Shown here: in pieces, positions 36,727 to 45,916 of the stretch
Numbering within the stretch: position 1 is the stretch's first letter
How the letters are laid out: every line of letters begins with the position of its first letter
From: IDS-8 sp040902105
GTDB taxonomy: Bacteria > Pseudomonadota > Gammaproteobacteria > Steroidobacterales > Woeseiaceae
Reading direction: 5' to 3'
Assembly (NCBI GenBank): GCA_040902105.1
Contig: JBBDXW010000049.1
Span: 1 to 64,000 of the forward strand
Length of the DNA stretch: 64,000 bases
Made by a program: the position numbers and the translations under genes
The notes under the pieces: model-generated
Told to the model about the DNA's origin: nothing
Seen by the model: only the letters and a program-made list of their open reading frames with translations
Database searches by the model: none

Positions 36727-38445
36727 ATGGCAGTAACGGCTTCTCAATCTACCCTCTCCGGCTTGCCAAGACGCCTGGTGCAGGACGGCATAGTCTCCGA
36801 GGAGAACATCCAGATCGCATTCGAGGCCTCCCGGCGCGAAAAGATGCCCCTGGTGGCCTACCTCGTCGCCAATGAAATGGCGGACTCCAGGGCCATTGCC
36901 GTCGCCGCATCCCACGAGTTCGGCGTGCCGCTGCTCGACCTCGATGCCGTCGAAATCGACCTCGAGCTCATGCGGTCGGTCGACCAGAAACTCCTGCAAA
37001 AGCATCGCGTGCTGCCGCTGATCAAGCGCGGCCAGAGGCTTTTTCTCGGCATTTCCGACCCCACCAATCTGCCGGCGATCGACGAGATCCGGTTCCAGAC
37101 GAGCCTGCGCATCGACGCGGTGGTCGTCGAACAGGCAAAGCTGGAAGAACGCATCACCAGGGCGCTTGAAGCCGTCGACACGTCGATGTCGTCGCTCGAC
37201 GACGGCGATCTCGACCTCGAGAATCTGGAACTCGGCAGCGGTGAAATCGAACACGATGACGTTACCCGCGACGATATCGAAGATGCTCCGGTTGTCCGTT
37301 TCGTGAACAAGGTGTTGCTGGATGCGATCAAGCGCGGCGCCTCCGACGTTCATTTCGAACCGTATGAAAAAATATTTCGTGTAAGGACCCGATTGGACGG
37401 CGTGCTGTCCGAAGTGGCGCAGCCGCCCGTCGCACTGGCGAACAAAGTCTGCGCACGCCTCAAGGTCATGTCGCGCCTCGACATCGCCGAGCGCCGCGTG
37501 CCGCAGGACGGCCGCATCAAGATGCGCCTGTCGAAGAACCGCGCCATCGATTTTCGCGTCAGCACCTGCCCGACCCTGTTCGGCGAAAAGGTCGTATTGC
37601 GTATCCTGGATCCGAGCAGCGCCAAGCTGGGCATCGATGCGCTGGGATACGACGAAGCACAGAAGAAAATGTATCTCAAGCACCTGTCCAAGCCTTACGG
37701 CATGATCCTCGTGACCGGACCGACGGGTTCGGGCAAGACCATTTCTCTTTACACCGGGCTCAACATCCTCAACACCGAGGATCGCAACATTTCGACCGCT
37801 GAAGACCCGGCGGAAATCAACCTGCCGGGCATCAACCAGGTCAACGTCAATCCGAAAGTCGGCCTCACCTTTGCCTCCTCACTGAAGGCATTCCTGCGGC
37901 AGGATCCGGACGTCATCATGGTCGGCGAAATACGCGACCTGGAGACCGCCGAGATCGCCATAAAGGCGGCGCAGACGGGTCACCTCGTCTTGTCGACGCT
38001 GCACACCAACGACGCGCCGCGGACACTGACCCGCCTGGTCGACATGGGCGTCAAGCCGTATGCCATCGCCTCCTCCGTCAGCCTGATCATTGCTCAGCGA
38101 CTCGCACGACGTTTGTGCGACAACTGTAAGATGGCGAAAGACATTCCCCACGAAGCGCTGTCAAAGGAGGGCTTCGAAGAAAAGGAAATAAAGGCCGGCC
38201 TGACCATTTTCGAGGCTGTGGGTTGCAAGCTTTGCAACGAAGGCTACAAGGGCCGTCTCGGCATATTCCAGGTGATGGAGGTGTCCGAAATCATGGGCCG
38301 CATCATCATGGAAGGCGGCAACGCGATGCAGATCGCGGACCAGGCCGTAAAAGAAGGCGTGGCCGATTTACGCAGGGCTGGTTTGAACAAAGTCAAGGAA
38401 GGGCTTACCAGCCTTGTCGAGATCAACCGCGTTACAATCGAATAG
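36727..38445 (+). CDS. pilB: Type IV pilus extension ATPase PilB
   Basis: Hexameric motor that drives pilus assembly. The N-terminal MshEN/T2SSE_N-like region (LPRRLVQDGIVSEENIQIAF) may bind c-di-GMP in some relatives. The ATPase has Walker A GPTGSGKT at 331-338, an Asp box and the tetracysteine zinc site (CDNCK with CKLCN). ATG 36727 (572 residues) has AGGA eight bases upstream; GTG 36706 is rejected. The 175 bases before it contain a small hairpin (36617-36645). pilB-pilC-pilD order is standard. Confidence 0.96.
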   Translation: MAVTASQSTLSGLPRRLVQDGIVSEENIQIAFEASRREKMPLVAYLVANEMADSRAIAVAASHEFGVPLLDLDAVEIDLELMRSVDQKLLQKHRVLPLIKRGQRLFLGISDPTNLPAIDEIRFQTSLRIDAVVVEQAKLEERITRALEAVDTSMSSLDDGDLDLENLELGSGEIEHDDVTRDDIEDAPVVRFVNKVLLDAIKRGASDVHFEPYEKIFRVRTRLDGVLSEVAQPPVALANKVCARLKVMSRLDIAERRVPQDGRIKMRLSKNRAIDFRVSTCPTLFGEKVVLRILDPSSAKLGIDALGYDEAQKKMYLKHLSKPYGMILVTGPTGSGKTISLYTGLNILNTEDRNISTAEDPAEINLPGINQVNVNPKVGLTFASSLKAFLRQDPDVIMVGEIRDLETAEIAIKAAQTGHLVLSTLHTNDAPRTLTRLVDMGVKPYAIASSVSLIIAQRLARRLCDNCKMAKDIPHEALSKEGFEEKEIKAGLTIFEAVGCKLCNEGYKGRLGIFQVMEVSEIMGRIIMEGGNAMQIADQAVKEGVADLRRAGLNKVKEGLTSLVEINRVTIE

Positions 38446-38496
38446 AGTGAGTTTTTCCAATGACTTCGGGGGCCGTGTTTAACGGATTAGCAAGCG

Positions 38497-39720
38497 ATGG
38501 CTGACTCAGCGGTATTGAAAACCAGCACGCCTTTCGTTTGGGAAGGCACCGACCGGCGTGGCAAAAAGATCAAGGGCAAGAGCCTCGCGGCCAACGAGGC
38601 CGCGGTGCGCGCGGATTTGCGCCGCCAGGGTGTCGTCCCGAGCCGGATCAAGAAGCAGAGCAAGGGCCTGTTGACCGGCAAGGGGAAAATAACGCCCGGA
38701 GACATCGCGATATTCAGCCGTCAGCTCGCGACGATGCTGTCGGCCGGTATCCCGCTCGTGCAGGCGTTCGAGATCGTCGGCAACGGGCATGAGAATGCGG
38801 CGATGCAGAAGCTCATTCTCACCATCAAGGGCGACGTCGAGGGCGGCACCACCCTGGCAGAAGCGATCGCCAAGCATCCTCTGTATTTCGACGACTTGTT
38901 TGTCAATCTCGTCGAGGCCGGCGAACAGGCCGGCGCACTCGAGTCGCTGCTTGACAAGGTCGCGACCTATAAGGAAAAGACCGAGGCAATCAAGAAGAAG
39001 ATCAAGAAAGCGTTGACTTACCCGGCCGCGGTGCTCGTCGTTGCTTTCGTCGTGACAATTATCCTGTTGATCTTCGTAATTCCCGCTTTCGAAGATCTGT
39101 TTAGCGGGTTCGGCGCCGATCTGCCTGCGTTTACACGCATGGTGATCAACCTGTCGGTATTTGTGCGCGAGCAAGGCTGGATACTCGCGATAATGCTGGG
39201 GGCCGGCATATACGCGTTTTTCTACTTCAAGAAGCGCTCGCGGCCGATGCGCCATTTGCTTGACCGCATAGCCCTGAAAATGCCCATCATCGGACCTATC
39301 CTGCAGAAGGCCGCAATCGCCCGTTACGCGCGCACGCTGTCGACGATGTTCAGCGCCGGCGTGCCGTTGGTCGAAGCACTGGATTCCGTAGCCGGCGCGA
39401 CGGGCAACATCGTGTACGAAGTCGGCGTAATGCAGATGAAAGACGAGGTCTCGACCGGCCAGCGCCTGCAGCAGGCCATGGAGAACACGGATCTCTTTCC
39501 GAACATGGTCATCCAGATGATTGCGGTCGGTGAGGAATCCGGCTCGCTCGACGAGATGTCCTCCAAGGTTGCCGACTTTTACGAGGAAGACGTCGACAAT
39601 GCGGTCGATAATCTCAGCAGCCTGCTCGAGCCGATGATCATGGCCATCCTGGGCGTGTTGGTGGGCGGCCTGGTGGTGGCGATGTATTTGCCGATCTTCA
39701 AGATGGGTGCCGTTATTTGA
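38497..39720 (+). CDS. pilC: Type IV pilus inner-membrane platform PilC
   Basis: Polytopic platform protein that couples PilB/PilT to pilin polymerisation. The 407 residues have two T2SSF domains (about 70-195 and 270-395), each with FSRQLATMLSAG/YARTLSTMFSAG-type starts, and three membrane helices. It begins at ATG 38497, 51 bases after pilB. Confidence 0.96.
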   Translation: MADSAVLKTSTPFVWEGTDRRGKKIKGKSLAANEAAVRADLRRQGVVPSRIKKQSKGLLTGKGKITPGDIAIFSRQLATMLSAGIPLVQAFEIVGNGHENAAMQKLILTIKGDVEGGTTLAEAIAKHPLYFDDLFVNLVEAGEQAGALESLLDKVATYKEKTEAIKKKIKKALTYPAAVLVVAFVVTIILLIFVIPAFEDLFSGFGADLPAFTRMVINLSVFVREQGWILAIMLGAGIYAFFYFKKRSRPMRHLLDRIALKMPIIGPILQKAAIARYARTLSTMFSAGVPLVEALDSVAGATGNIVYEVGVMQMKDEVSTGQRLQQAMENTDLFPNMVIQMIAVGEESGSLDEMSSKVADFYEEDVDNAVDNLSSLLEPMIMAILGVLVGGLVVAMYLPIFKMGAVI

Positions 39721-39745
39721 GGATGGGGTCGTAAGCCGGACGGTT

Positions 39746-39859
39746 ATCGCCCGCTTTCGCGGGGTCCAACGGGCCTCGATGGCCATCGGAATCGCCCGCT
39801 TTCGCGGGCTCCAACAGGTGCCAATCGAAGCGCTGTTGGAGCCCGCGAAAGCGGGCGAA
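39746..39859. repeat. Second REP subfamily: two reverse copies and one forward
   Basis: Palindromes with a different loop (CCCGC-TTT-GCGGG; on the other strand GCCCGC-GAAA-GCGGGC) and head TTGGAGCCC instead of TAGGAGCCC, at 39746-39770, 39790-39816 and 39832-39859, between pilC and pilD. Confidence 0.8.
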
Positions 39860-39888
39860 GGATCAACATCCCGGCGAACCACTGACCG

Positions 39889-40779
39889 ATGATCCAGGAA
39901 GTCTTCACAGATGCGCCGCTGCTCTTTGTCGGCGCGGTTTTCCTGTTTGCCCTCCTGGTCGGCAGCTTCCTGAACGTGGTCATCTACCGACTTCCGATCA
40001 TGATGGAGCGCGAATGGCGCTCGCAATGCGCGGACTTCGCCAGTACGCCCACAACGGACCTGCCTGAAGAACCGGTCGACCTTGTCACTCCGCGCTCGCG
40101 CTGCCCGTCGTGTGGCAAGCAGATCACGGCATTACAGAATATCCCCGTAATCAGCTACCTGCTCCTCCGCGGCCGCTGCGCGAACTGCAAGACGTCGATT
40201 TCGGCACGCTACCCGGTTGTGGAACTGATGACCGCCCTCCTAGCCGCCTTCGCCGCCTGGAGATTCGGGTTCGGCGTGGAGGCCGCGGCCGCCGTGTTAC
40301 TGACGTTTGCGCTGATCGCGATCAGTGTCATCGACGTCGACCACCAGATCATCCCGGACTCGATCTCGTTGCCGCTAGTCTGGATCGGTTTGCTTCTCAG
40401 TTTGTTTCATCCCGTTGCGGGAGCCGACGTTCTTTTTGCCGAACCCAAAACCGCGATCGTCGGCGCAATGGCCGGTTATCTCAGCCTGTGGTGCGTTTAC
40501 CATCTGTTCCGGCTCCTGACCGGCAAGGAAGGCATGGGCTACGGCGACTTCAAGCTGCTGGCCGCTCTCGGCGCCTGGCTCGGCTGGCAAATGCTACCCT
40601 TGATCATCCTGCTGTCTGCGGTCGTTGGAGCGTGCGTGGGCATCGCGATGATTGTCATCAGGCGTCACGACCGCAACGTGCCTATTCCATTCGGTCCCTA
40701 CCTCGCCGCCGCGGGATGGATAGCGATGCTCTATGGTCGCGAAATAATCGACTGGTATCTTGGGTATACGTGGGGTTGA
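39889..40779 (+). CDS. pilD: Prepilin peptidase/N-methyltransferase PilD
   Basis: Membrane aspartyl protease that cuts prepilin leaders and N-methylates the new Phe1. The zinc-binding cytoplasmic loop carries Cys72/Cys75 and Cys97/Cys100. The catalytic aspartates are Asp149 (IDVDHQ) and Asp220 in the GYGDFK motif. The 296 residues carry about eight helices. Its TGA overlaps the coaE ATG by one base. Confidence 0.96.
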   Translation: MIQEVFTDAPLLFVGAVFLFALLVGSFLNVVIYRLPIMMEREWRSQCADFASTPTTDLPEEPVDLVTPRSRCPSCGKQITALQNIPVISYLLLRGRCANCKTSISARYPVVELMTALLAAFAAWRFGFGVEAAAAVLLTFALIAISVIDVDHQIIPDSISLPLVWIGLLLSLFHPVAGADVLFAEPKTAIVGAMAGYLSLWCVYHLFRLLTGKEGMGYGDFKLLAALGAWLGWQMLPLIILLSAVVGACVGIAMIVIRRHDRNVPIPFGPYLAAAGWIAMLYGREIIDWYLGYTWG

Positions 40780-41405
40780 TGAGCGGCAAGGATCCTCTGC
40801 GCATCGGACTCACCGGCGGCATCGCCAGCGGCAAGTCCATGGTTGCCGACCTGTTCGCCGCCAAAGGCGTACCGGTCATCGACACGGACGTCATCGCCCG
40901 GGAAGTGGTACAGCCCGGCCAGCAGGCGCTGCAGGATATCGAGCGGGAATTCGGCCGCGACGTTCTCGACGCGGACGGCCGGCTGGATCGCCGTCGCCTG
41001 CGCGAACTGATCTTCGCGGACGACCGGAAGCGGACGGCTCTGGAGGCGATCCTGCACCCGCGTATCCGGGATGCGGCGGTCCTGCAATCCAGGGCCGCCG
41101 GCGGCGCCTACCAGATCATTGTCGTGCCGCTGCTCGTCGAATCCCCGATGCGGCAATTCATGGACCGCATTCTGGTCGTCGATTGCAGCGAGGAATCCCA
41201 GCTCAATCGCCTGCTCGAACGAGACACAGAGACTGAACAGCAGGCGCGTCGCATCATCGCCGCGCAGGCCAGCCGGGAGGAACGGCTTGCGATCGCCGAC
41301 GACGTTGTCGATAACGATGGAGAGAAAACAGACGCCGCCGCGCAGGTTGAGCGCCTGCATCGACTGTACCTCGACCTGGCCAGGAAACGGCGCACGACAG
41401 GTTGA
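40779..41405 (+). CDS. coaE: Dephospho-CoA kinase CoaE
   Basis: Last step of CoA synthesis. The P-loop GLTGGIASGKS is at residues 10-20, followed by VIDTDVIAREVVQPG. The 208-residue product is typical. ATG at 40779 shares a base with the pilD stop (TGATG), so it is coupled to pilD, the conserved pilBCD-coaE-zapD order. The longer frame from 40110 runs antisense to sense within pilD and is rejected. Confidence 0.96.
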   Translation: MSGKDPLRIGLTGGIASGKSMVADLFAAKGVPVIDTDVIAREVVQPGQQALQDIEREFGRDVLDADGRLDRRRLRELIFADDRKRTALEAILHPRIRDAAVLQSRAAGGAYQIIVVPLLVESPMRQFMDRILVVDCSEESQLNRLLERDTETEQQARRIIAAQASREERLAIADDVVDNDGEKTDAAAQVERLHRLYLDLARKRRTTG

Positions 41406-41472
41406 CGGGCTCGGGATCTGTCGCCGTTAACTGTCATTTGCCCTGACACCGAGGCTGGCGCAGAATACCGCC

Positions 41473-42276
41473 ATGGCAAGAGCAGCATCGAAGATTCCTA
41501 ACCCTGTCGCCGGCAGGAAACTGGTCGATTACGAACAACCGCTGAGCGAGCGGATGCGCACGTTCATGCGGCTCGAGTTTCTGTACCAGCAGCTCCTGTA
41601 TAACAGCGAACTCGAAGCCGACTGGGCGACCCGCGCGGCGGTATCGGGTTTGCTGGATATCATGGCGATCCTGTCGCGCGGCGACGTCCGAAGCGATGCC
41701 TACAAGGAGCTCGATCGCCAGATCGAGGCGCTGCAACGCTACAAGAGCGAGCCCGAAGTCGATGCGAGGCGCCTCGACAGCCTTATCCGCAACCTCGTGG
41801 AAAGCCGGCAGGCCGTCGACGCGATAGGCACGCAGTTCCTCCAGCCGATCAAGGACTGCGAATTCCTGAGCGCGATCAAGCACCGCAGCACGATTCCCGG
41901 CGGCGCCTGCGAATTCGATTTGCCGGTTTACAGTCACTGGCTGCGGCAACCGTACGCAAGGCGGCAACAGGATCTTGCGGAATGGATGAATGCGATCCGA
42001 CCGCTATGCGATGCCGTGGTCGAACTTCTTTGGCTCACCCGCGAAACGTCCCAACCCGTAAGAAAGCTGGCGATCAACGGCATGTACCAATACAACGTGC
42101 AGAAGGGCGCCAACTGCAGGATGCTGCGCGTGTCGGTCGCGGAAGGGAGCCCGCTTTATCCCGAGATCAGCGGCAGCCAGCAGCGCTTTACCATTCGATT
42201 CCTCGAGTGGTCGTCCGTCGACAAGCGTGCGGTGCAGACGGGTCACGACGTTTCGTTTCAGTTGAGTATTTGTTGA
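41473..42276 (+). CDS. zapD: Cell division protein ZapD
   Basis: Bundles FtsZ protofilaments. The 267-residue alpha-helical product starts with VDYEQPLSERMRTFMRLEFL and has the ZapD/YacF pattern (SALSGLLDIMAILSRGDVRS-like segment near residue 55). It follows coaE as in E. coli. The small yacG gene that usually comes next is absent here. Confidence 0.94.
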   Translation: MARAASKIPNPVAGRKLVDYEQPLSERMRTFMRLEFLYQQLLYNSELEADWATRAAVSGLLDIMAILSRGDVRSDAYKELDRQIEALQRYKSEPEVDARRLDSLIRNLVESRQAVDAIGTQFLQPIKDCEFLSAIKHRSTIPGGACEFDLPVYSHWLRQPYARRQQDLAEWMNAIRPLCDAVVELLWLTRETSQPVRKLAINGMYQYNVQKGANCRMLRVSVAEGSPLYPEISGSQQRFTIRFLEWSSVDKRAVQTGHDVSFQLSIC

Positions 42277-42287
42277 TTTTTTGGGGG

Positions 42288-42365
42288 TCGGTCGCCCGCA
42301 ATGGCGGGCTCCTACAGGGATTGCCGCGGGGCCTGCCCTGCAGGAGCCCGCCATTGCGGGCGACC
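42288..42365. repeat. REP-like inverted pair
   Basis: A reverse copy (42289-42318) and a forward copy (42337-42365) of the main palindrome lie between the convergent zapD and mutT ends, where yacG would be expected. Confidence 0.85.
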
Positions 42366-42374
42366 GACCTTCCA

Positions 42375-42770
42375 TCAACGACACAATGCATCGACGACTG
42401 CAATATTCGCAGGCATCATTTCGTTCTTTTTTATCTCTGCCGGCAGAACCCATCGAAGCGCTTGCCCGTTCATCGCGCGAACCTGCGACCGCCACTCTGT
42501 GACCAGAAAAAAATCGATGCGTACCAGCCTGTCCGCACTGCCGAGCCGATAGTCGTGGTCGAGGCTCACGAACCGTTCGAATGTCGTTATTTCAATCCCC
42601 AGCTCTTCCGCGAGTTCACGGCGGAGTGCCATCTCCGGTGTTTCCGACGGTTCCGTTTTGCCGCCGGGAAACTCCCATAAACCATTGAATTGAGGATCAT
42701 TTTGACGCTCGGCCAGGAGCACGCGCCCGTCCCGGTCCCGTAATATCGCCGCGGCGACCTCGATACGCAT
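42375..42770 (-). CDS. mutT: 8-oxo-dGTP diphosphatase MutT
   Basis: Nudix hydrolase that removes oxidised dGTP from the pool. The Nudix box runs from Gly37 to Ile59 (GKTEPSETPEMALRRELAEE). The preceding LWEFPGG is the MutT form. The 131 residues match the family. It lies 21 bases downstream of secA on the same strand. Confidence 0.93.
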   Translation of the reverse strand: MRIEVAAAILRDRDGRVLLAERQNDPQFNGLWEFPGGKTEPSETPEMALRRELAEELGIEITTFERFVSLDHDYRLGSADRLVRIDFFLVTEWRSQVRAMNGQALRWVLPAEIKKNEMMPANIAVVDALCR

Positions 42771-42791
42771 TCGGCAGCCTGATGATCTTGC

Positions 42792-45545
42792 TTACGTCAG
42801 CCGTCCGTGACACTGCTTGTACTTCTTGCCGGATCCGCACGGACAGGGTTCGTTGCGCCCGATCTTGCGCTCGCCTCTGACGAAGGGAGCCTGCGAGACA
42901 GGCTCGGAGCCTTGCTCCGCTTCCGCAGGCGGCGGCCCGCCGAGTGCCGACTGTTGCGCAGCCGATCGTTGCGCGAGGGCAGCCGCCTCCGCCTGTTTGA
43001 ATTGCAATTCCTGGATAGCGCGGCGCTGTGCCTCCATGCGAAGCAAGTCCTGCTCGCTCTGGATCCTCACCCGCGAAAGAATACTGATCGTGTCGTGTTT
43101 GACCTGGTCGAGCAACATGCCGAACATTTCAAAAGCTTCGCGCTTGTATTCCTGTTTCGGGTTCTTCTGCGCGTAGCCGCGCAGGTGGATGCCCTGCCGC
43201 AGATAGTCCATCGCCGCCAGGTGCTCCTTCCAGTGGTGATCGAGCTGCTTCAGCATGATTTCCTTTTCCGCCTGGCGCATTAGCCGGGAACCGATCGCCT
43301 GCTCTTTTTCTTCGTAACTTTTCCGCAGCGTCTCGACGCAGCGCTCGCGGACGCCCTCCTCGTTAAGCTTGTCATCTGCCTTGAGCCATCCGGGTATGTC
43401 GAGTTGAATGCCGAAGTCCCGCTCCAGCGCGTGCGATAACCCTTCTTCATCCCATTGATCTTCGATACTGCCGGGAGGCATGTACTGGGCAACGACGCCC
43501 TCCACCACCTCGTCGCGTATCGCCGCAACCGAATCCTTGATCTCCTCGGCTGCCATCAGTTCGGTGCGCTGGTGATAAACGACCTTGCGCTGGTCGTTCG
43601 CGACGTCGTCGTACTCCAGCAGGTTTTTGCGAATATCGAAGTTGTGCGCCTCTACCTTACGCTGTGCCCGCTCGATCTGCCGTGACAGCATATTGCTTTC
43701 GATCGCTTCGCCTTCGCGCATGCCGGCCCGGGACAACAACGACTTGGTCCGGTTGGGATCGCCGAAAATGCGCATCAGGTTGTCTTCCATCGACAGATAG
43801 AAGCGGCTGGATCCGGGGTCGCCCTGCCGTCCCGCGCGCCCGCGGAGCTGGTTGTCGATGCGCCGTGATTCGTGGCGTTCGGTGCCGACGATATGCAGGC
43901 CGCCGGCGTCGATCACTGCCTGGTGGCGTTTTTGCCAGTCGGCGCGGATCGCATCCTTATTGGCGGCTCTTTCGGCATCCTCGCCGGCCGCGGCGAGTTC
44001 CGCTTCGAGATTGCCGCCCAGTACGATATCGGTGCCTCGCCCTGCCATGTTCGTTGCAATGGTAATTGCGCCGGGACGGCCTGCCTGCTGCACGACGATG
44101 GCTTCCCGAGCGTGCTGTTTGGCATTCAGAACTTCGTGTTCGATGCCTTTTTTCTTCAGCAGCGACGACAGGTACTCCGAGGTTTCGATCGACGTCGTGC
44201 CGACCAGGACCGGCTGTTCGCGTTCGCGGCAATCCGTGATGTCCTCGATGATCGCATCGAACTTGTCCGATTGGGTCAGGTAGACGAGGTCGGACATATC
44301 CTTACGAATCATAGGCATATGCGTTGGGATGACGATCACCTCAAGCCCGTAGATCTGCTGGAACTCGAATGCCTCGGTGTCCGCCGTGCCGGTCATGCCG
44401 GAGAGGTTGCGGTACAGGCGGAAGAAATTCTGGAACGTGATGGAGGCGACGGTCTGGTTTTCCTGCTTGACCGCGACGCCCTCTTTCGCCTCGACCGCCT
44501 GATGCAGCCCGTCGGACCAGCGCCGTCCCGGCATCGTGCGGCCGGTGAATTCGTCCACAATCACGATTTCACCGTCCTTGACGATGTATTCGACATCGCG
44601 GTTGAACATCACGTGCGCGCGTAACGCAGCATTCAGATGGTGCACCAGTCGAATATTTGCCGCGTCATAGAGGCTTTCGCCCTCGCGCAGAAGGCCTGCC
44701 CGCGCCATGAGTTCCTCGACGTGCTGGTGCCCGTCTTCGGTCATGTACACCTGCTTGACCTTTTCGTCCTTGCTGTAATCGCCGGGACCGTCCTCTTCTT
44801 TCTGTTCGACGAGTTTCGGAATGAGTTTGTTGATCTTCTGGTAAAGATCCGTGCTTTCCTCCGTCGGTCCGGAAATGATCAGCGGCGTCCGGGCTTCGTC
44901 GATCAGGATCGAGTCCACTTCGTCGACGACGGCGAAGTTCAGGTCTCGCTGCGTCTTGTTGTCGAGAGAAAACGCCAGATTGTCGCGGAGGTAGTCGAAG
45001 CCGAGTTCGTTGTTGGTGGCGTAAGTTATATCGGAAGCGTATGCGGCGACCTTTTCATCATGAGTCTGGCCGCTCTTTGCGACGCCGACGGTCAGGCCCA
45101 GCGAACGGTAAACAGGCCCCATCCAGTCGGCATCGCGCGCGGCCAGGTACTCGTTGACCGTGACGATGTGAACGCCTTTGCCGCTCAGTGCATTCAGATA
45201 CGCCGGCAAGGTCGCGACGAGCGTTTTACCTTCGCCGGTGCGCATCTCTGCGATGTTGCCCTGGTGCAGTACCATTCCGCCCACGAGCTGCACATCAAAC
45301 GGCCGCATCCCGACGGTGCGAAATGCGGCCTCACGGGCTACGGCAAACGCCTCGGGCAACAGATCGTCGAGCGATTCGCCGTCCGCCACGCGCTTCCTGA
45401 ATTCGACCGTCTTCGCCGCCAGCTGTGCGTCGTCGAGGCTGCGCAGTCCCTCTTCGAGGGCGTTGATCCTGTTGACGACTTTCGTGTACTGGCGCAGCAA
45501 CCGCAGGTTGCGGCTGCCGAATATCCGGGTCAAAAAACTGGCCAC
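42792..45545 (-). CDS. secA: Preprotein translocase ATPase SecA
   Basis: Motor of the Sec pathway. The nucleotide-binding domain has MRTGEGKTLVATLPAYLNAL, then the preprotein crosslinking and helical scaffold domains. The C-terminal zinc/SecB-binding tail is CPCGSGKKYKQCHG. The start is GTG 45545 (VASFLTRIFGSRN): a perfect AGGAGG (complement of 45550-45555) precedes it, and the encoded N terminus aligns with SecA. The in-frame GTG at 45581 is rejected. The product is 917 residues (E. coli 901). Confidence 0.97.
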   Translation of the reverse strand: MASFLTRIFGSRNLRLLRQYTKVVNRINALEEGLRSLDDAQLAAKTVEFRKRVADGESLDDLLPEAFAVAREAAFRTVGMRPFDVQLVGGMVLHQGNIAEMRTGEGKTLVATLPAYLNALSGKGVHIVTVNEYLAARDADWMGPVYRSLGLTVGVAKSGQTHDEKVAAYASDITYATNNELGFDYLRDNLAFSLDNKTQRDLNFAVVDEVDSILIDEARTPLIISGPTEESTDLYQKINKLIPKLVEQKEEDGPGDYSKDEKVKQVYMTEDGHQHVEELMARAGLLREGESLYDAANIRLVHHLNAALRAHVMFNRDVEYIVKDGEIVIVDEFTGRTMPGRRWSDGLHQAVEAKEGVAVKQENQTVASITFQNFFRLYRNLSGMTGTADTEAFEFQQIYGLEVIVIPTHMPMIRKDMSDLVYLTQSDKFDAIIEDITDCREREQPVLVGTTSIETSEYLSSLLKKKGIEHEVLNAKQHAREAIVVQQAGRPGAITIATNMAGRGTDIVLGGNLEAELAAAGEDAERAANKDAIRADWQKRHQAVIDAGGLHIVGTERHESRRIDNQLRGRAGRQGDPGSSRFYLSMEDNLMRIFGDPNRTKSLLSRAGMREGEAIESNMLSRQIERAQRKVEAHNFDIRKNLLEYDDVANDQRKVVYHQRTELMAAEEIKDSVAAIRDEVVEGVVAQYMPPGSIEDQWDEEGLSHALERDFGIQLDIPGWLKADDKLNEEGVRERCVETLRKSYEEKEQAIGSRLMRQAEKEIMLKQLDHHWKEHLAAMDYLRQGIHLRGYAQKNPKQEYKREAFEMFGMLLDQVKHDTISILSRVRIQSEQDLLRMEAQRRAIQELQFKQAEAAALAQRSAAQQSALGGPPPAEAEQGSEPVSQAPFVRGERKIGRNEPCPCGSGKKYKQCHGRLT

Positions 45546-45727
45546 TTGGCCTCCTGGCTGGGGCGGATCGTGTGCTGTCACGCCTGGGCGGGCGCGCGCA
45601 AAGTCCGGTATTTTACGGACTGGCCGGACAATTGCATTACCTGACTCGCGTATGTGGGTATAGCGCGAGGAAACTCAAGGAGTTTTGTGCTGAAGCCGGC
45701 GGAATTGAAAGAAGGGTTTGATTGAAG

Positions 45728-45893
45728 CTGTAGGAGCCCGCCATTGCGGGCGACCAGCAGAAGGGGACAGTGACCTTTTCCTCCGAATAAGGTCACTGTC
45801 CCTCTTGACGTATCAAGGAAAAGGTCACTGTCCCCTTCCCTTCTGCTGTCCCCTTCCCTTCTGCTGGTCGCCCGCGAGGCGGGCTCCTACAGC
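45728..45893. repeat. Compound repeat: REP pair enclosing a GGTCACTGTCCC inverted repeat
   Basis: A forward REP (45728-45755) and a reverse REP (45866-45893) enclose three GGTCACTGTCCC-type motifs: GGGACAGTGACCTTTTCC, then two inverted copies near 45791 and 45822. An 18-base unit, TCCCCTTCCCTTCTGCTG, is tandemly duplicated at 45831-45848 and 45849-45866. This accounts for most of the 371-base space between secA and the M23 gene (45546-45916); I see no gene there. Confidence 0.8.
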
Positions 45894-45916
45894 GGTTTCG
45901 TGGAACCTGCGGAAGG

